64,000 nucleotides of DNA from NCBI GenBank assembly GCA_963780825.1, contig CAWADL010000007.1, positions 62,001-126,000 on the forward strand, in the 5' to 3' direction. Below the pieces are notes generated by a model. It saw only the letters and a program-made list of their open reading frames with translations, searched no databases and had not been told where the DNA came from. The stretch is from Roseiarcus sp963780825. Its GTDB lineage: Bacteria > Pseudomonadota > Alphaproteobacteria > Rhizobiales > Beijerinckiaceae. The translations under genes were made by a program, and so were the position numbers. Below, one piece after another: positions 20,033 to 31,500 of this stretch (position 1 is its first letter; each line of letters begins with the position of its first letter).

Positions 20033-20783
20033 TTACGCGTAGATATAGCCGCCTGAGACAATTATGGTTTCGCCGGTCATGTAGGTATTGCGCGGTCCTC
20101 CGGCCATCAGCACCCATTCCGCCATCTCACGCGGTTCGCCGCCGCGACCCAGCGGACTCGCCTTTGCGAGCTCGTCCAGGAAACCCGATTCACGCGCCTT
20201 CTCGGTCGCCATGCCCGCCGGCGCCACGGAATTGACGAGAATGCCGTCCGGCGCAAGGGCGTGAGCGAAACTTCGAGTGAGACTGACGACGGCAGCCTTA
20301 GTTGCTGCATAGTGAGCGTTTTGCGGATGCGCTTTGAAGGCGTCAACCGAAGTGATATTGACGATGCGGCCTCGTACGACGCCGTGGACGTTTTGCGCGC
20401 GCATCTGACGAGTCGCAGCCACCATCATGTGATACACGCCTTTGACGTTCACTCCGTTCGAGGCGTCCCAATCAGCATCGGTGATTTCGAGTAGCGGCTT
20501 GCGAGGGTAGATTGCCGCCGAGTTGATCAGAGTGTCGACACGGCCCAGCTTCGCGGCGACCAACTCGAAAGCCGCATGCGCGTCCGGTCCTCGTGAGATG
20601 TCCGCAGTCGCGGAAGCAACGGCCAGGCCTGCCTTGCGGGCGGGTTCGAGAGCCGAATTCAGCGGCCCCTGCGTTGATATCAATCACGCCGAGGCCCGCC
20701 GCGCCCTCGGCGACGACCATTTCCGCGAGCAGGGCGCCGAGACCGGCGCCGCCGCCTACGATGACAACTGTCAGCCCCTTCAT
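20033..20783 (-). CDS. SDR family oxidoreductase, one frameshift
   Basis: A short-chain dehydrogenase of about 250 residues. The N-terminal cofactor part MKGLTVVIVGGGAGLGALLA is in one frame, starting at 20783 behind a good Shine-Dalgarno. After GVIDINAG, in a run of four Gs (20666-20669 on the plus strand), the frame moves by one and continues with LNSALEPARKAGLAVA, TLINSAAIYP, ITSVDAF, YAATKAAV (Tyr-x-x-x-Lys) and TGETIIVSGGYIYA. Note GGGAGLG instead of the standard TGxxxGIG. It starts 2 bases after the stop of the next SDR, so the two form an operon. Confidence 0.82.
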
Positions 20784-20784
20784 A

Positions 20785-21508
20785 TCAATCTTCCTTCTTC
20801 GCCGCGCCTGTGGGCGTCGCCTGGCGCGTCGGCACAATATCGAACCGCGAGACATTCGCGGTCTCGGGAAGCGAGAGCGCCGCGAGCGCCATGTCGGCGA
20901 CGTCCTTTGGTTGTACGGCCGTTCCGCCGGCATACATCGCGGCTCGCGCCTCATCGCTCAGCAACGATTGATAGAGGTTGGTCTCTGTACGGCCAGCGAC
21001 GATCTCCGTGACGCAGAATCCCGTAGGGGGCCATGTCCAGGCGCAGACCTTCCGCGAAGGCGCCGATGGCGGCTTTCGTCGCTCCATAAATCGCGAGCCG
21101 TGGAAACGCCGCATGACCCGCTGTCGACCCGGTGAAGAAAATGTGGCCACGCCGTCGCGCCCGCATCCCCGGCGCGACGAGCCGGGTCAGATACACGCTT
21201 GCAGTCAAATTGACGGCTATCGCAGCATCGATGAACTCAAGCGTTGCTTCGTCGAAAGGCGTGAGCGGCGGCATCACCCCGGCGTTGTTGACGAGAATGT
21301 CGATCGGCTCGTCGCGAAGCCGTTGCTCTAGCGCGGATCGATCGAGGATATCGAGCGGCGTTGGCTCGATGTTGGCGATCTCGGCGAGGCGCGCCAACGC
21401 GTTGGCTTGGCGCCCCACAGCGAGGACCCGTCTCCCCGAACGTGCGAGCGCCACGGCCATCGCGTAGCCGATCCCGCTCGTCGCGCCTGTGACGAGAGCT
21501 GTCTCCAT
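20785..21508 (-). CDS. SDR family oxidoreductase (YdfG-like), one frameshift
   Basis: About 240 residues. It starts METALVTGATSGIGYAMAVA (cofactor motif TGATSGIG) and has LVNNAGVMPP, FTGSTAGHAAF (Ser) and YGATKAAIGAF (Tyr-x-x-x-Lys). After LRLDMAPYGI the frame slips one base near 21015 and continues VTEIVAGRTETNLYQSLLS to KKED. Length is 3n+1. It is probably a hydroxyacid or sugar-acid dehydrogenase working with its downstream paralogue. It lies 112 bases after the uronate-dehydrogenase-like gene on the same strand. Confidence 0.82.
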
Positions 21509-21619
21509 GCAAACGATCTCCGATCACATCCCGCCTCGAACGAAGCGTGAGACTCGGCACATGTTCGTTTTGCCAAGCGGATGTTGATTGCAACGAAAAG
21601 TTGTTTGCGGCAGCCATGC

Positions 21620-22438
21620 TCACGGCTTCGCTTCGTCGTCGGGATGGCCGAGATCGACGAACCAACCGCCGAGGTAACGCGTCGCCGGCGCCTTCGGGTC
21701 CTGAGGCGGCTTGGCGGCTTCGACGGCGGCGCGGAAGGGTTCGGCAAAGTCTACGGGATGGAAGCCGAGGTGGCCGGAGAGGCGATTGTCGACCGGCTTC
21801 AACTTGTTGTCGGACATTCCGAACGCGATCGTATGGCCGACCCGCGGCGCCGTGAGCGCCGCCGTCGTCAGTCGAACGCAGTCGTCGAACGACAACCAAG
21901 ACCAAAGCATGCGCCGTTCCGCGGGTTCCGGATAGGATGAGAAGATGCGCAGGTGCGCGCTCTCGATCCCGAACTTGTCCCAGTAAAGCCTGCCCAGATC
22001 TTCCACGAAACATTTCGACAGCCCGTACAGACTGTCGGGGCGATGGGGCGCCTTGGCGTCGATCTGCGCCTCCAATTCATGATAGCCGATCGCGTGTACC
22101 GAGGAGGCATAGACGATGCGGCGGACGCCCTGTTTTCTCGCCGCCTCCCAAATGTTGTAGCTGCCGCGGATGTTGGAGGCGAGGACCTCTTCCCAGGGGC
22201 TTTCAAGCGCCGCGCCGCCGAAGTGGACGATGGCGTCGACCCCCTCGGTCGCCGCAAGCACCGCGGCAGCATCGCTCAGATCGAAAGCGACCGCTTCCTC
22301 ATGAGCTTCGAGGTCGTCGATCTCCATACGGTCGGAAAGCCGGATCTTTCGCGCGACCGGCTTCAGTCCTTTGCGCAAATGGCTGCCAAGTCGGCCTGCG
22401 GCGCCTGTAATTAGGATTCTCTCATAGAGCGGCGTCAT
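21620..22438 (-). CDS. NAD-dependent epimerase/dehydratase family protein, uronate dehydrogenase-like
   Basis: A 272-residue extended SDR. It has RILITGAAGRLGSHLRKGL (TGxxGxxG) at about residues 7-25, IVHFGGAA, a catalytic serine in VYASSVHAIGYH, YGLSKCFVEDLG (Tyr-x-x-x-Lys) and RIFSSYPEPAERRMLWSWLS, which is characteristic of uronate dehydrogenase (Udh). Udh oxidises D-galacturonate or D-glucuronate to the aldarolactone. In the same direction lie two SDRs downstream and the hydantoinase pair upstream, suggesting a sugar-acid or lactam-type catabolic set. Confidence 0.78.
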   Translation of the reverse strand: MTPLYERILITGAAGRLGSHLRKGLKPVARKIRLSDRMEIDDLEAHEEAVAFDLSDAAAVLAATEGVDAIVHFGGAALESPWEEVLASNIRGSYNIWEAARKQGVRRIVYASSVHAIGYHELEAQIDAKAPHRPDSLYGLSKCFVEDLGRLYWDKFGIESAHLRIFSSYPEPAERRMLWSWLSFDDCVRLTTAALTAPRVGHTIAFGMSDNKLKPVDNRLSGHLGFHPVDFAEPFRAAVEAAKPPQDPKAPATRYLGGWFVDLGHPDDEAKP

Positions 22439-22463
22439 TAGAATTTCCTGCTAACTTTGAAAC

Positions 22464-24083
22464 TCACGTGTCCGTCTCGGTGACGTAGCCTTTGATGCGA
22501 TCCTCGCGCCGCGCTTCGTTGCTACGCCGCGCGGGGTCGCCGAAGCCGCCGCCGCCCGGCAGATCGAGCATCAGGCGCCGCCCGGCCGGCACGTGCTGCC
22601 ACCCCTTGGGACGCAGCGGCGTTCCATCGTCCAGTTTGACCGCGCCGGGGGCGCCATCGCCGCCGCCGTCACGTCCGCGAGCGGGATGGTTGACGCGCTC
22701 AAACATGGCGGAGAAGTCGAATTCATGTCCGTCCTCCGCTTGCATTTCGATCCGTTGACCCAGCCCGCCGCGAAACTCACCATCGCCGCCGGAATCGGGG
22801 CGGAGCTCCTTGCGCCAAATGACGATAGGGCCTGTCTGCTCTGTCGCCTCGATCGGCATGGTCATCACGCCTGAGGGGAAGGCCGTCGAGGAGAGACCGT
22901 CGAGCGATGGCCGCGCGCCCATGCCGCCAGAGTTGAACATCAGCACCTCCGCGCGGCGTCCGCTTCGTCCCTCCGCCGGACGCAAGGAGATGTGGATATT
23001 CCACAGCGAAGCCGCACCCTCGGCGAGGATCTGACCGGGCATCGCCTTGGCGAGCGCGCCCAACACCAGATCCGGGGTCAGGTGTCCAATCACATGACGC
23101 AGGCTCACCGGGGCCGGTCGCGGCGCGTTCAGGATGTTGATTGGCGAGGAGATGCTGAAGAATTCGAGCGAGGCGGCATTGTTCGGCACATCAGGCGCCA
23201 CGACGCATTTCAGCGCGTAGCTCGCATAGGCCTTGCCATAAATCAGAGGGACGTTGATGCCCCAGCGGCTGACCGGTGCGCTGCCCGAGAAATCGACGTG
23301 GATCGACTCCTCGCGGATATCGATTGTCGCCGCGAGACGGATCGGCTCGTCGTAGCCATCCGTCGTCATCTCGTTGCGCCACTGGCCCTTAGGCAAGGCG
23401 CGGATCCGCTCGCGCATGGCAGCCTGTGTCCGCGAGAAGATGAAATCGCGGATCGCATCCAGCGCGGGGAGGCCGATTTCCCGCATCATGTCGACGAGGC
23501 GGCGATGGCCGACCTCGTTGCAGGAGGCGAGCGAGTAGAAATCGCCGACGACTTGGCTCGGTTCGCGCACGTTGGCGCGCAGAAGTCGGATCAAATCCCG
23601 ATTTACGACGCCGCGCTCGGCGAACTTCATGATGGGAATCTGAATGCCTTCTTCGTAGACCGACTTTCCGTCGGCGCCGAAGCCGCGGCCGCCGACGTCG
23701 ACCACATGCGCGGTGCATGCAAAGAAGCCGATGAGCCGGCCATCCAGGAAAGAGGGCGAGACCATGGTGATGTCGTGCAGATGGCCGGTGCCTTTCCAGG
23801 GATCGTTGGTCACATAGGTATCGGCCTCGAACATCTCCTCACGCGGGATCTCCGCGATGAAATGACCGACGGCTTCCGCCATCGTATTGACGTGTCCCGG
23901 AGTGCCGGTGACCGCTTGCGCGAGCATCCGCCCTTCGGGATCGAATACGCCCGCGGAGAGATCGCCGGATTCGCGCACCGAAGTCGAGAACGCGGTGCGC
24001 AGCAGCGTCATCGCCTGCTCCTCGACGACGGAGATCAACCGATTCCACATCACTTGCAGTCGGATGTCGTCGATCTGCCTCAT
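22464..24083 (-). CDS. Hydantoinase B/oxoprolinase family protein
   Basis: A 539-residue protein of the HyuB family: VVEEQAMTLLRTAFSTSVRESGDLSAG at the N-terminus, DTYVTNDPWKGTGHLHDITM, then GGRGFGADGKSVYEEGIQIP and near the end LRPDSGGDGEFRGGLGQRIE. With HyuA it forms ATP-dependent hydantoinases, 5-oxoprolinases or acetone/acetophenone carboxylase-type enzymes. Its ATG overlaps the HyuA stop by 4 bases (24080-24083). The substrate is undetermined. Confidence 0.9.
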   Translation of the reverse strand: MRQIDDIRLQVMWNRLISVVEEQAMTLLRTAFSTSVRESGDLSAGVFDPEGRMLAQAVTGTPGHVNTMAEAVGHFIAEIPREEMFEADTYVTNDPWKGTGHLHDITMVSPSFLDGRLIGFFACTAHVVDVGGRGFGADGKSVYEEGIQIPIMKFAERGVVNRDLIRLLRANVREPSQVVGDFYSLASCNEVGHRRLVDMMREIGLPALDAIRDFIFSRTQAAMRERIRALPKGQWRNEMTTDGYDEPIRLAATIDIREESIHVDFSGSAPVSRWGINVPLIYGKAYASYALKCVVAPDVPNNAASLEFFSISSPINILNAPRPAPVSLRHVIGHLTPDLVLGALAKAMPGQILAEGAASLWNIHISLRPAEGRSGRRAEVLMFNSGGMGARPSLDGLSSTAFPSGVMTMPIEATEQTGPIVIWRKELRPDSGGDGEFRGGLGQRIEMQAEDGHEFDFSAMFERVNHPARGRDGGGDGAPGAVKLDDGTPLRPKGWQHVPAGRRLMLDLPGGGGFGDPARRSNEARREDRIKGYVTETDT

Positions 24084-26174
24084 GAGCGCGCTCCCTTGCG
24101 AACGAGCAGAATGGCGCCGTCGCCCTGAATGATCGCATCGAAGGGGGTGGTGACGATTGTCGCCGTTTCCCGCTCGACGATGACGGCGGGACCCTCGATC
24201 CGCGCGCCTGGCGACAGCGCCCCGCGCTCGAAGATCGCACTGTCGAGCGCCGAGCCAGTCGCTGGATCGAACACCGCGCGGTGTTTCGTTGCAAGGACGA
24301 GTGCCCCCTTTTCCGCGAGCGCTTGCGGCGTGGGCGCGTCTCGCTGATCTTGCACCTTTACCGACCAGGTGACGATCTCGATTTCCAACCCGTCCGCCTC
24401 CTCGATCGTCCGACCAAAGAAACGGGAGTATTCCGTTTGAAACGCCTCCCGCACGAACGCGGCGTCCTCTTCACGGAAGGCCCGATCGGGCAGGGGGACC
24501 GGAATTTCCCATCCCTGGCCGGAGTAGCGCATGAACGCCGTCACGACGGTCGACAGCGGCCCGGCGGCGCCTGCGCGCACGAACTCTTCAGCGGTGTGCT
24601 TCAACGCGGAGAGCCGAGCATTGATGAGCTCCGCGTCAAACATCGAGAGTCTCGTCAGCTTCGACGCAACAGCTTCATAGGCGAAAGGCGCCCTGAGGAA
24701 GCCGATCGCTGAACCGACGCCGGCGCCTTCGGGGACCAGGCAGCGGTCGACGCCGAGCTTTTCGCATAGCCGCGCAGCATGCAGGGGGGCGGCGCCGCCG
24801 AACGCGATCATCAGATTGTCCGAGATGTTCTTTCCATTCTCGACCGCGTGGATGCGCGCGGCATTGGCCATGTTTTCGTCGACGACCTCGACAACGCCGA
24901 ACGCCGCTTCAGTGGCCGCGAGCCCGAGCGGCGCGCCGACATGCGCGGAGATGGCTTGCTTGGCGTTGTCGACCGAAAGACGGATTGCCCCGCCGGCGAA
25001 ATTCTCTGCGTCGATCTTTGCCAGGACCAAGTCGGCGTCGGTGATCGTTGGACGCGTTCCCCCGCGCTGATAGCAAGCGGGCCCAGGTTCGGAGCCGGCG
25101 CTTTCGGGGCCCGTCTGGATTCGGCCCATGGCGTCTATCGACCCGATCGATCCTCCTCCGGCGCCAATCTCGATCATTTCGATGACGGGGATCGAGATCG
25201 GCATTCCCGATCCCTTGGCGAAGCGATAAGTCCTCGCTACCTCGAAGCTTCGCGCCGTACGAGGTTGGTGGTTCTCGATCAGACAGATCTTTGCCGTGGT
25301 GCCGCCCATGTCATAGGACACGACGTGATCAAGACCGAAGCGCCGGGCGATGTCGGCCGCGAAGATCGCGCCGCCAGCCGGGCCCGAACTCAATGAGCCG
25401 CACCGGGTATTCCGCCGCCGTCTCGACGGAGACCAATCCGCCGCCCGAGTGAATCAGAAACACGGGGCACTTCGCGCCGAGTTCGCGCAGGCGGGATTGA
25501 AGGCGCGCAAGGTAAGTCGACATCAACGGGCGCACATAGGCGTTGGCGCACACTGTGTTGAACCGCTCGAACTCGCGCATCTGCGGGGAGACGTCGGACG
25601 AGATCGAGATCGGCGCCCTCGTCTTCTTTGCGATAATGTCGCGCGCGCGACGCTCATGATCGGGGTTCATGTAGGAATGAATGAACCCGACCGCGATCAA
25701 TTCGAAACCTTGCTCCACGAAGCGGATCGACAAGTTTTCCAAGGCCGCTTCGTCGAGCGCCTGCAGTTCCTCGCCGCGCGCGCTGATCCGCCCTCGCACG
25801 GGAAAGCGATGCTCGCGCGGCACGAGCGGCGGCGGCAGGCGTAAGCCGAGATCGTACTGATCGAAGCGACTCTCGGTCCGCATCTCGATCACGTCACGAA
25901 AGCCCTCCGTGGTCACGAAGGCGGTGCGGGCGCCGCGCCGCTCGATCAGCGCATTGGTTGCCAGCGTCGTGCCGTGGATGACAACGTCGAGGTCTTTCAC
26001 CTCAATGCTGGCCTGTGCAGCCACGATGGCGATTCCATCAAGGATCGCTTGCTCGGGCGCCGAGTGGCTGGTGAGCACCTTGGTTGAATGAATGTGGCCG
26101 CCGACGTCGAGCACGACATCGGTAAATGTGCCGCCGATGTCGGCGCCCAATCGGATCTGGCTTGGGGAGTGCAT
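24080..26174 (-). CDS. Hydantoinase A/oxoprolinase family protein, one frameshift
   Basis: The ATP-binding partner of the HyuB gene. It starts MHSPSQIRLGADIGGTFTDVVLD (ASKHA-type phosphate-binding DIGGTFTD) and continues to AAEYPVRLIE. One base later (near 25387) the frame resumes with SGPAGGAIFAADIA and SYDMGGTTAKICLIE, the second ATP-binding motif. The C-terminus has ARIEGPAVIVERETATIV. Length is 3n+1; about 697 residues when repaired, normal for HyuA. One added T on the minus strand explains the break. Confidence 0.85.
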
Positions 26175-26253
26175 ACGGGCTCCTACAACGCATCGGCGAA
26201 CGCGACGGCGGCGGGGATTTGATCAGGCGGCGAATCGCAGGCTTGGATGGGCG

Positions 26254-26964
26254 CTATGGGCTCGCCTCGACAGAGTAATGCAGCCATACCATACCGCCTT
26301 CCAGGGTCTCCGTGGCGAGATGGCGCAGTGATTGGCCCGCCGCCGGCTTTTCCTGCGAGCCGCCAGCATACTCGAAAATGGTCGGAACGCCCGCCAACGC
26401 GTCGATCGCGGGATGTACGAGCAGGCTGATCTCATCGATGAGGCCAGACTTCAGAAACAGTCCATTCGTTATCGCGCCGCCTTCGAGGAGAATGGTTTTC
26501 ACGTCGAACGCCTCGCCGAGCGTGCTCATAGCCCGCGGCAGATCGTGTCCATCTGGTCCGGCAAAGAGGTAGGAAACCCCGTCCGCGCGGAGTTCGGCCA
26601 GATAAGCGTCCGAGACGTTTTCGCCGAGCACGGCGACGAAATGATCGCCATAGGCGTTGTCCTGTCCATAGTGAACCTTGCCGTTCGGATCGACCGCGAC
26701 GGCTAATTCGCGATTTTGCCGCTTGGCAATGTAAGTTTCGCGAGGGAACGGGCCGCCCTCTATAGCGCGAGCGCCGCCTTTGGCGATTTCCTGCATGGTG
26801 ATACGGCCGACCATCCAACCGTTGGCGCTGAAACGGGTCGGAACCTCGTCGTAGTGACGACGCAACCGCACTCCATCAATGCCTGCGGCCGGCGCGCTGA
26901 AGCGGCTCGGGTGCAGACGGGCGTCGATCGACATCGCCATATGGCAAATGATTTTAGGGCGCAT
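26254..26964 (-). CDS. Dihydrofolate reductase/RibD C-terminal domain family protein
   Basis: A 236-residue stand-alone reductase of the RibD_C fold. It begins MRPKIICHMAMSIDARLHPS (the M-S-(I/L)-D-(G/A) motif of this family) and contains a central DGVSYLFAGPDG and ILLEGGAITNGLFLKSGLIDEISL (the EGG motif and helix). These proteins reduce pterin, flavin-precursor or small carbonyl substrates with NADPH; none can be assigned here. It is divergent from the YcaQ-like gene. Confidence 0.85.
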   Translation of the reverse strand: MRPKIICHMAMSIDARLHPSRFSAPAAGIDGVRLRRHYDEVPTRFSANGWMVGRITMQEIAKGGARAIEGGPFPRETYIAKRQNRELAVAVDPNGKVHYGQDNAYGDHFVAVLGENVSDAYLAELRADGVSYLFAGPDGHDLPRAMSTLGEAFDVKTILLEGGAITNGLFLKSGLIDEISLLVHPAIDALAGVPTIFEYAGGSQEKPAAGQSLRHLATETLEGGMVWLHYSVEASP

Positions 26965-27133
26965 GATCTTAGGCCAAGGTTTGATTGAACTGATGAGATC
27001 GTCGAAGCAATATCAATTTCTAACGCGTAACGGTAGCCGCAGGGCGGCCGACTTGCAGTGCGGCCGCTGGCATAGCTGCTCCGAGCAGGCTTGACTTTAT
27101 TGAAAACCGGCCGGTTCCGATCTAAATCCGCTT

Positions 27134-28288
27134 ATGCCGCCTATCGCTCGATCGTTGGTCACGCTCTCCAAGAGCGCCGCGCGCCGTATCTGGTTGCGCG
27201 CGCAGCGGCTCGATGAATTTGAGCCTTTTGGCGGCGGTACGCAGGCGACGCAAGCCGCGATCGAGCATCTCGGCTATCTGCAGATCGACACGATCCATGT
27301 GATTGAGCGCTGCCACCATCACATCTTGTGGAACCGCATTCCCGACTACCGACGGGAGCACCTGCGCCAAGCTCAGACCGTCGACAAATCTGTGTTCGAA
27401 TATTGGACGCACGCCTTGTCCTATGTGCCGACCCGGGACCTCCGCTTCTTTCTCCCGGAAATGAAGCGGCATCGGCAATCGCCAAAAAACTGGTTTGCCT
27501 CTGTTTCGAAGGAAGACTTGCGCAAGGTTCTCACGCTCGTCCGTCGCAACGGAGCGCTCTCGATCCGAGATATCGAAGACGACGTCCTCGTGGAGAAGGA
27601 CCATCCTTGGGCCAGCCGAAAGCCTTCAAAACGCGCGCTCCAGTTCGCGTTCTTCACGGGCGCTCTGACGATCAGCGAACGTTCAGGCATGCTAAAGAGC
27701 TACGAACTGATGGAGCGTCATTTTGGTTGGGCCGCGAGGCCGAAGCCTGCGACAGAACGGCAAGTCGTAGACTACATGATCGCGCGGGCGTTGCGATCTC
27801 AAGGCGTGGTTAGCCTCGACTCTATCTGCCATCTCGACGCCAAACGAAAGCCGGCAGTCAGAGCTTCGATTGAAATGCGAGTACGCCGCGGGGAACTCAT
27901 TGCTGTCGCTATCGAGGGAGCGGAAAAACCTGAGCACTGGGCGGCGCCGCAAGCGCTCGATCCGGTTCCCCCACCTGGTGACCCGCGGGTTCACATCCTC
28001 TCCCCCTTCGATCCGCTAATCATTCAACGCAAAAGGCTTGAGCTTATCTTCGGCTACGATCATCTCTTCGAGGCCTACTTGCCGAGGGAAAAGCGGGTGA
28101 TGGGATATTTCGCGCTGCCTGTTCTTGTCGGCGATCAAATAGTCGCAGCCATCGACTTGAAGGCGGATCGCGAGAACAAGCTGCTGCGGATCCAACAGTG
28201 GAATTGGATTGGAAAGGGCGCCAAGCGCCATAAGTCGAGGATTGAAGCTGAGCTACATCGGTTCGAACAATTTCAACTGGGAACTTGA
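27134..28288 (+). CDS. YcaQ-like winged-helix DNA glycosylase family protein
   Basis: A 384-residue protein of the HTH_42 (AlkX/YcaQ) family, DNA glycosylases that unhook interstrand crosslinks. The N-terminus has ARRIWLRAQRLD and AAIEHLGYLQIDTIHVIER, with the catalytic-type Q-x-D (QID) motif at about residues 55-57, then HHHILWNRIPDY. The end carries HILSPFDPLIIQRKRLELIFGYDHLFEAYLPREKRVMGYF, typical of the family. TTGACT (27091) and the 12-base palindrome AACCGGCCGGTT (27105-27116) lie directly upstream. Confidence 0.85.
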   Translation: MPPIARSLVTLSKSAARRIWLRAQRLDEFEPFGGGTQATQAAIEHLGYLQIDTIHVIERCHHHILWNRIPDYRREHLRQAQTVDKSVFEYWTHALSYVPTRDLRFFLPEMKRHRQSPKNWFASVSKEDLRKVLTLVRRNGALSIRDIEDDVLVEKDHPWASRKPSKRALQFAFFTGALTISERSGMLKSYELMERHFGWAARPKPATERQVVDYMIARALRSQGVVSLDSICHLDAKRKPAVRASIEMRVRRGELIAVAIEGAEKPEHWAAPQALDPVPPPGDPRVHILSPFDPLIIQRKRLELIFGYDHLFEAYLPREKRVMGYFALPVLVGDQIVAAIDLKADRENKLLRIQQWNWIGKGAKRHKSRIEAELHRFEQFQLGT

Positions 28289-28548
28289 TTGTGAAGCGGA
28301 AGGCCGGGCTGTCTTGCGAAACCGGGCTGCGGCGCCTCGCTTTAGGCCGTAGAGAATTCAGCGCGGCGCCTCCCGCCATGACTTCGATCACTTCGCCAAT
28401 GGCGGAGCGGCGGTCGCCGGTCTGCTTGCCATGACAAAGTCAATCGCGTAGAATTTCAGTATTGCCAGGGTTTTGGGGAGTTGCACCGCCCAGAACTCGC
28501 CCGCTTCCCGCGGCCAGTTGACGACCGACTCGATGGGAAGTTTGACGA

Positions 28549-31500
28549 ATGTCCGCCTCTATTCAGTTCAGCGCCGGCGGCGTTTACGACCTGCGATTGC
28601 TTGCGGAGGACGGCGAGCGCATTTTCTGTGAGGGATGGCGAGAGGACGCCGGCGCGAGAACGCGGGTGCTTGGCGTGCTCTCGGCGACCCCGCTCGGGCT
28701 CGATCGCCTGGCTCACGAATACGCGTTGCGGGATGATTTGAGTGAGGCCTGGGCGGCGCGGCCGATCATATTGGCGCGCGAACGGGATCAATCCCTGCTC
28801 GTGCTCGAAGACCCAGGTGGCCGGCCGCTCGACTTGACGCCAGGCGCGCCGATGGAAGTCGGAGGCTTCTTGCGCTTGGGCATCGCAATCGCTCAGGCGC
28901 TCGGGAACCTGCACAGGGCCGGCCTGGTGCACAAAGATCTCAAGCCCGCCCACATCCTCGTCGGTCCGACGGGCGACGCCGTATGGTTGACGGGCTTCGG
29001 CATCGCCTCTCGGTCGCCGCGCGAGCGCCAACCACCTCGGCCGCCCGAGGTCATCGAAGGCACGCTGGCCTATATGGCGCCCGAGCAGACGGGTCGAATG
29101 AACCGCTCGGTGGATTCGCGCAGCGACCTCTATGCGCTCGGCGTAACCTTCTACCAGGCGCTAACGGGCGCATTGCCGTTCTCGGCGGCCGATCCGATGG
29201 AGTGGATCCATTGTCACATCGCTCGGCAGGCGACGCCGCCCAGCGAGCGGGTGAAGACGATTCCCTCGCCGCTCTCCGCGATCGTGATGAAGTTGCTCGC
29301 GAAGACCGCCGACGAGCGATACCAGACCGCGGCGGGGGTCGTGGCCGACCTCCGGCATTGCCAAGCGGAATGGGAGGCGGGCGGCAGAATCGAACCCTTC
29401 GCGTTGGGCGCGCGCGATGTGTCGGATCGGCTGATCATCCCGGAGAAGCTGTACGGTCGGGAACCCGAGATCGATCTGCTGCTCGCCGCTTTCGATCGCG
29501 TTGTCGAGGGGGGTCCCGCGGAACTTGTGCTGGTCTCCGGCTATTCCGGCATCGGCAAGTCCGCCGTCGTCAGCGAACTCTACAAAGCGCTCGTGCCGCC
29601 GCGGGGGTTGTTTGCCTCAGGCAAGTTTGATCAGCACAAGCGCGACATTCCCTATTCGACCTTGGTTCAAGCGTTTCAAAGCCTTGTGCGGCCCATTCTC
29701 GTCAAGGGCGACGCTGAGCTAGCGATCTGGCGCGACGCGTTTCTGACGGCGCTGGCGCCCAACGCAAGGCTGCTGACCGATCTCATTCCCGAACTGAAAC
29801 TCATCATCGGCGAGCCGCCGCCGGTCCCCGAACTCGACCCGCGGCAGGCGCAGAGCCGATTTCAGCTGCTGTTCCGACGCTTCATTGGCGTCTTCGCTCG
29901 CCGCGAACATCCGTTGGCCTTGTTCTTCGACGATCTGCAATGGCTCGACGCTGCGTCGCTCGACCTCATCGAGGATTTGCTGAGCGGGGGATCTTCAACA
30001 TCTGATGTTGATTGGCGCCTACCGCGACAACGAGGTCGACGCCACGCATCCGCTGATGCGCAAGCTCAACTCGATCCGCCAAGCCGGAGCGCCCGTACAG
30101 GAGATCCACCTGACGGGGCTTGCTCGCGACGATCTCGAGCGGTTGATCGGGGATGCGTTACATTGCGAGTCCGAGCGCGTCGCGCCCTTGGTGGAGTTGG
30201 TGCGAGAGAAGACCGACGGCAATCCTTTTTTCACGATCCAGTTCCTGACCGCGATGGCGGAGAATGGGTTGCTCGTGTTCGATGCCGCTGCGGCCGCATG
30301 GACGTGGGACCTGCGAGCAAATCCACGATAAAGGTTTTACCGACAACTTAGTTGACCTTATGGTGGGAAAACTGCGCCGATTGACCGGCGTCACTCAACT
30401 CGCTTTGCAGCAACTCGCGTCCCTCGGCAACACTTGCAAGATCGCCACATTGATCAAAGTATGCGGAACGGACGAGGAAACCCTTCGCGTCGCGCTATCG
30501 GAGGCCATTCAGGCGGGTCTGATCTACACACAGAATGGCGCCTGCACATTCTCTCATGATAGCATCCAGGAGGCTGCCTATGCTCTGATAGTCGAGGGCG
30601 ATCGAGCTTCGGAGCATCTGCGAATTGGCCGATTGCTGGCGTCAAGGACCGCTGCCGAAGAGCTCGAAGAGAGCATCTTTGATATTGTGAACCAATTCAA
30701 TCGCGGCGCCGCATTGATCACGGGGCGTGAGGAGCGCGAACAGGTCGCCCAGTTCAATCTCTTGGCCGCCCTGCGGGCGAAGGCGGCGACCGCCTACGCG
30801 TCGGGGCTGACCTACCTTGTCGCCGGCGGCAGACTGCTCGGGGGCGACATATGGGAACGCAGCCCCAGTCTCGCTTTCGCTATCGAATTCAACAGGGCCG
30901 AATGCGAGTACCTGACGGGGGAGTTCGCGGCGTCGGAGGCGAGGCTCTCGAAAATTTCCAGTCACGCAAGAGGTGTCGTGGACGAGGCCGCTGTGACTTG
31001 CCTGCGCGTGCTCGTCCACACCAGTTTGGATCAAAATGACCGGGCTATCGACGTTGGTCGCGAATATCTCGATGGCGTTGGCATCCGCGTTCCCGCCCAC
31101 CCAACGCGGGAAGAGGTCGACCGGGATTACGAGCTTTTGTGGCGGCGTATCGGGGATCGGCCGATCGAGGCCCTGATCGACTTGCCGTTGATGACGGCGC
31201 CTGACCACCTCGCGACGATGAACGTGCTTTCGGCGCTCGTGGCCCCGGCCAGTTTCGGCGACCGACATCTGCGCAATATCATCGTCAGTCGGATGGCTGT
31301 CCTCAGTCTGGAGCACGGCAATTGCGACGAATCGAGTTTGGCCTATGTGAGTTTAGGATTCGTGCTGGGCCCGACTTTCGGCGACTATGCGTCCGGCCTT
31401 CGCTTCAGCCAACTCGGCCTGGATCTGGTCGCGAACCGCGGGCTCGACCATTTCAAGGCGCGCGTCTACCAAGTGTTCGGCAACCATGTTGCTCCCTGGG

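Noticed and set aside
19942..20061. Upstream extension of the HU gene to 136 residues
   Set aside because: The extra 40 residues are Arg-rich without similarity; a good Shine-Dalgarno marks the GTG at 19941.
28331..28371. Short direct repeat gcggcgcctc upstream of the giant kinase gene
   Set aside because: Ten GC-rich bases repeated once is within chance; no other structure was seen in this 260-base gap.
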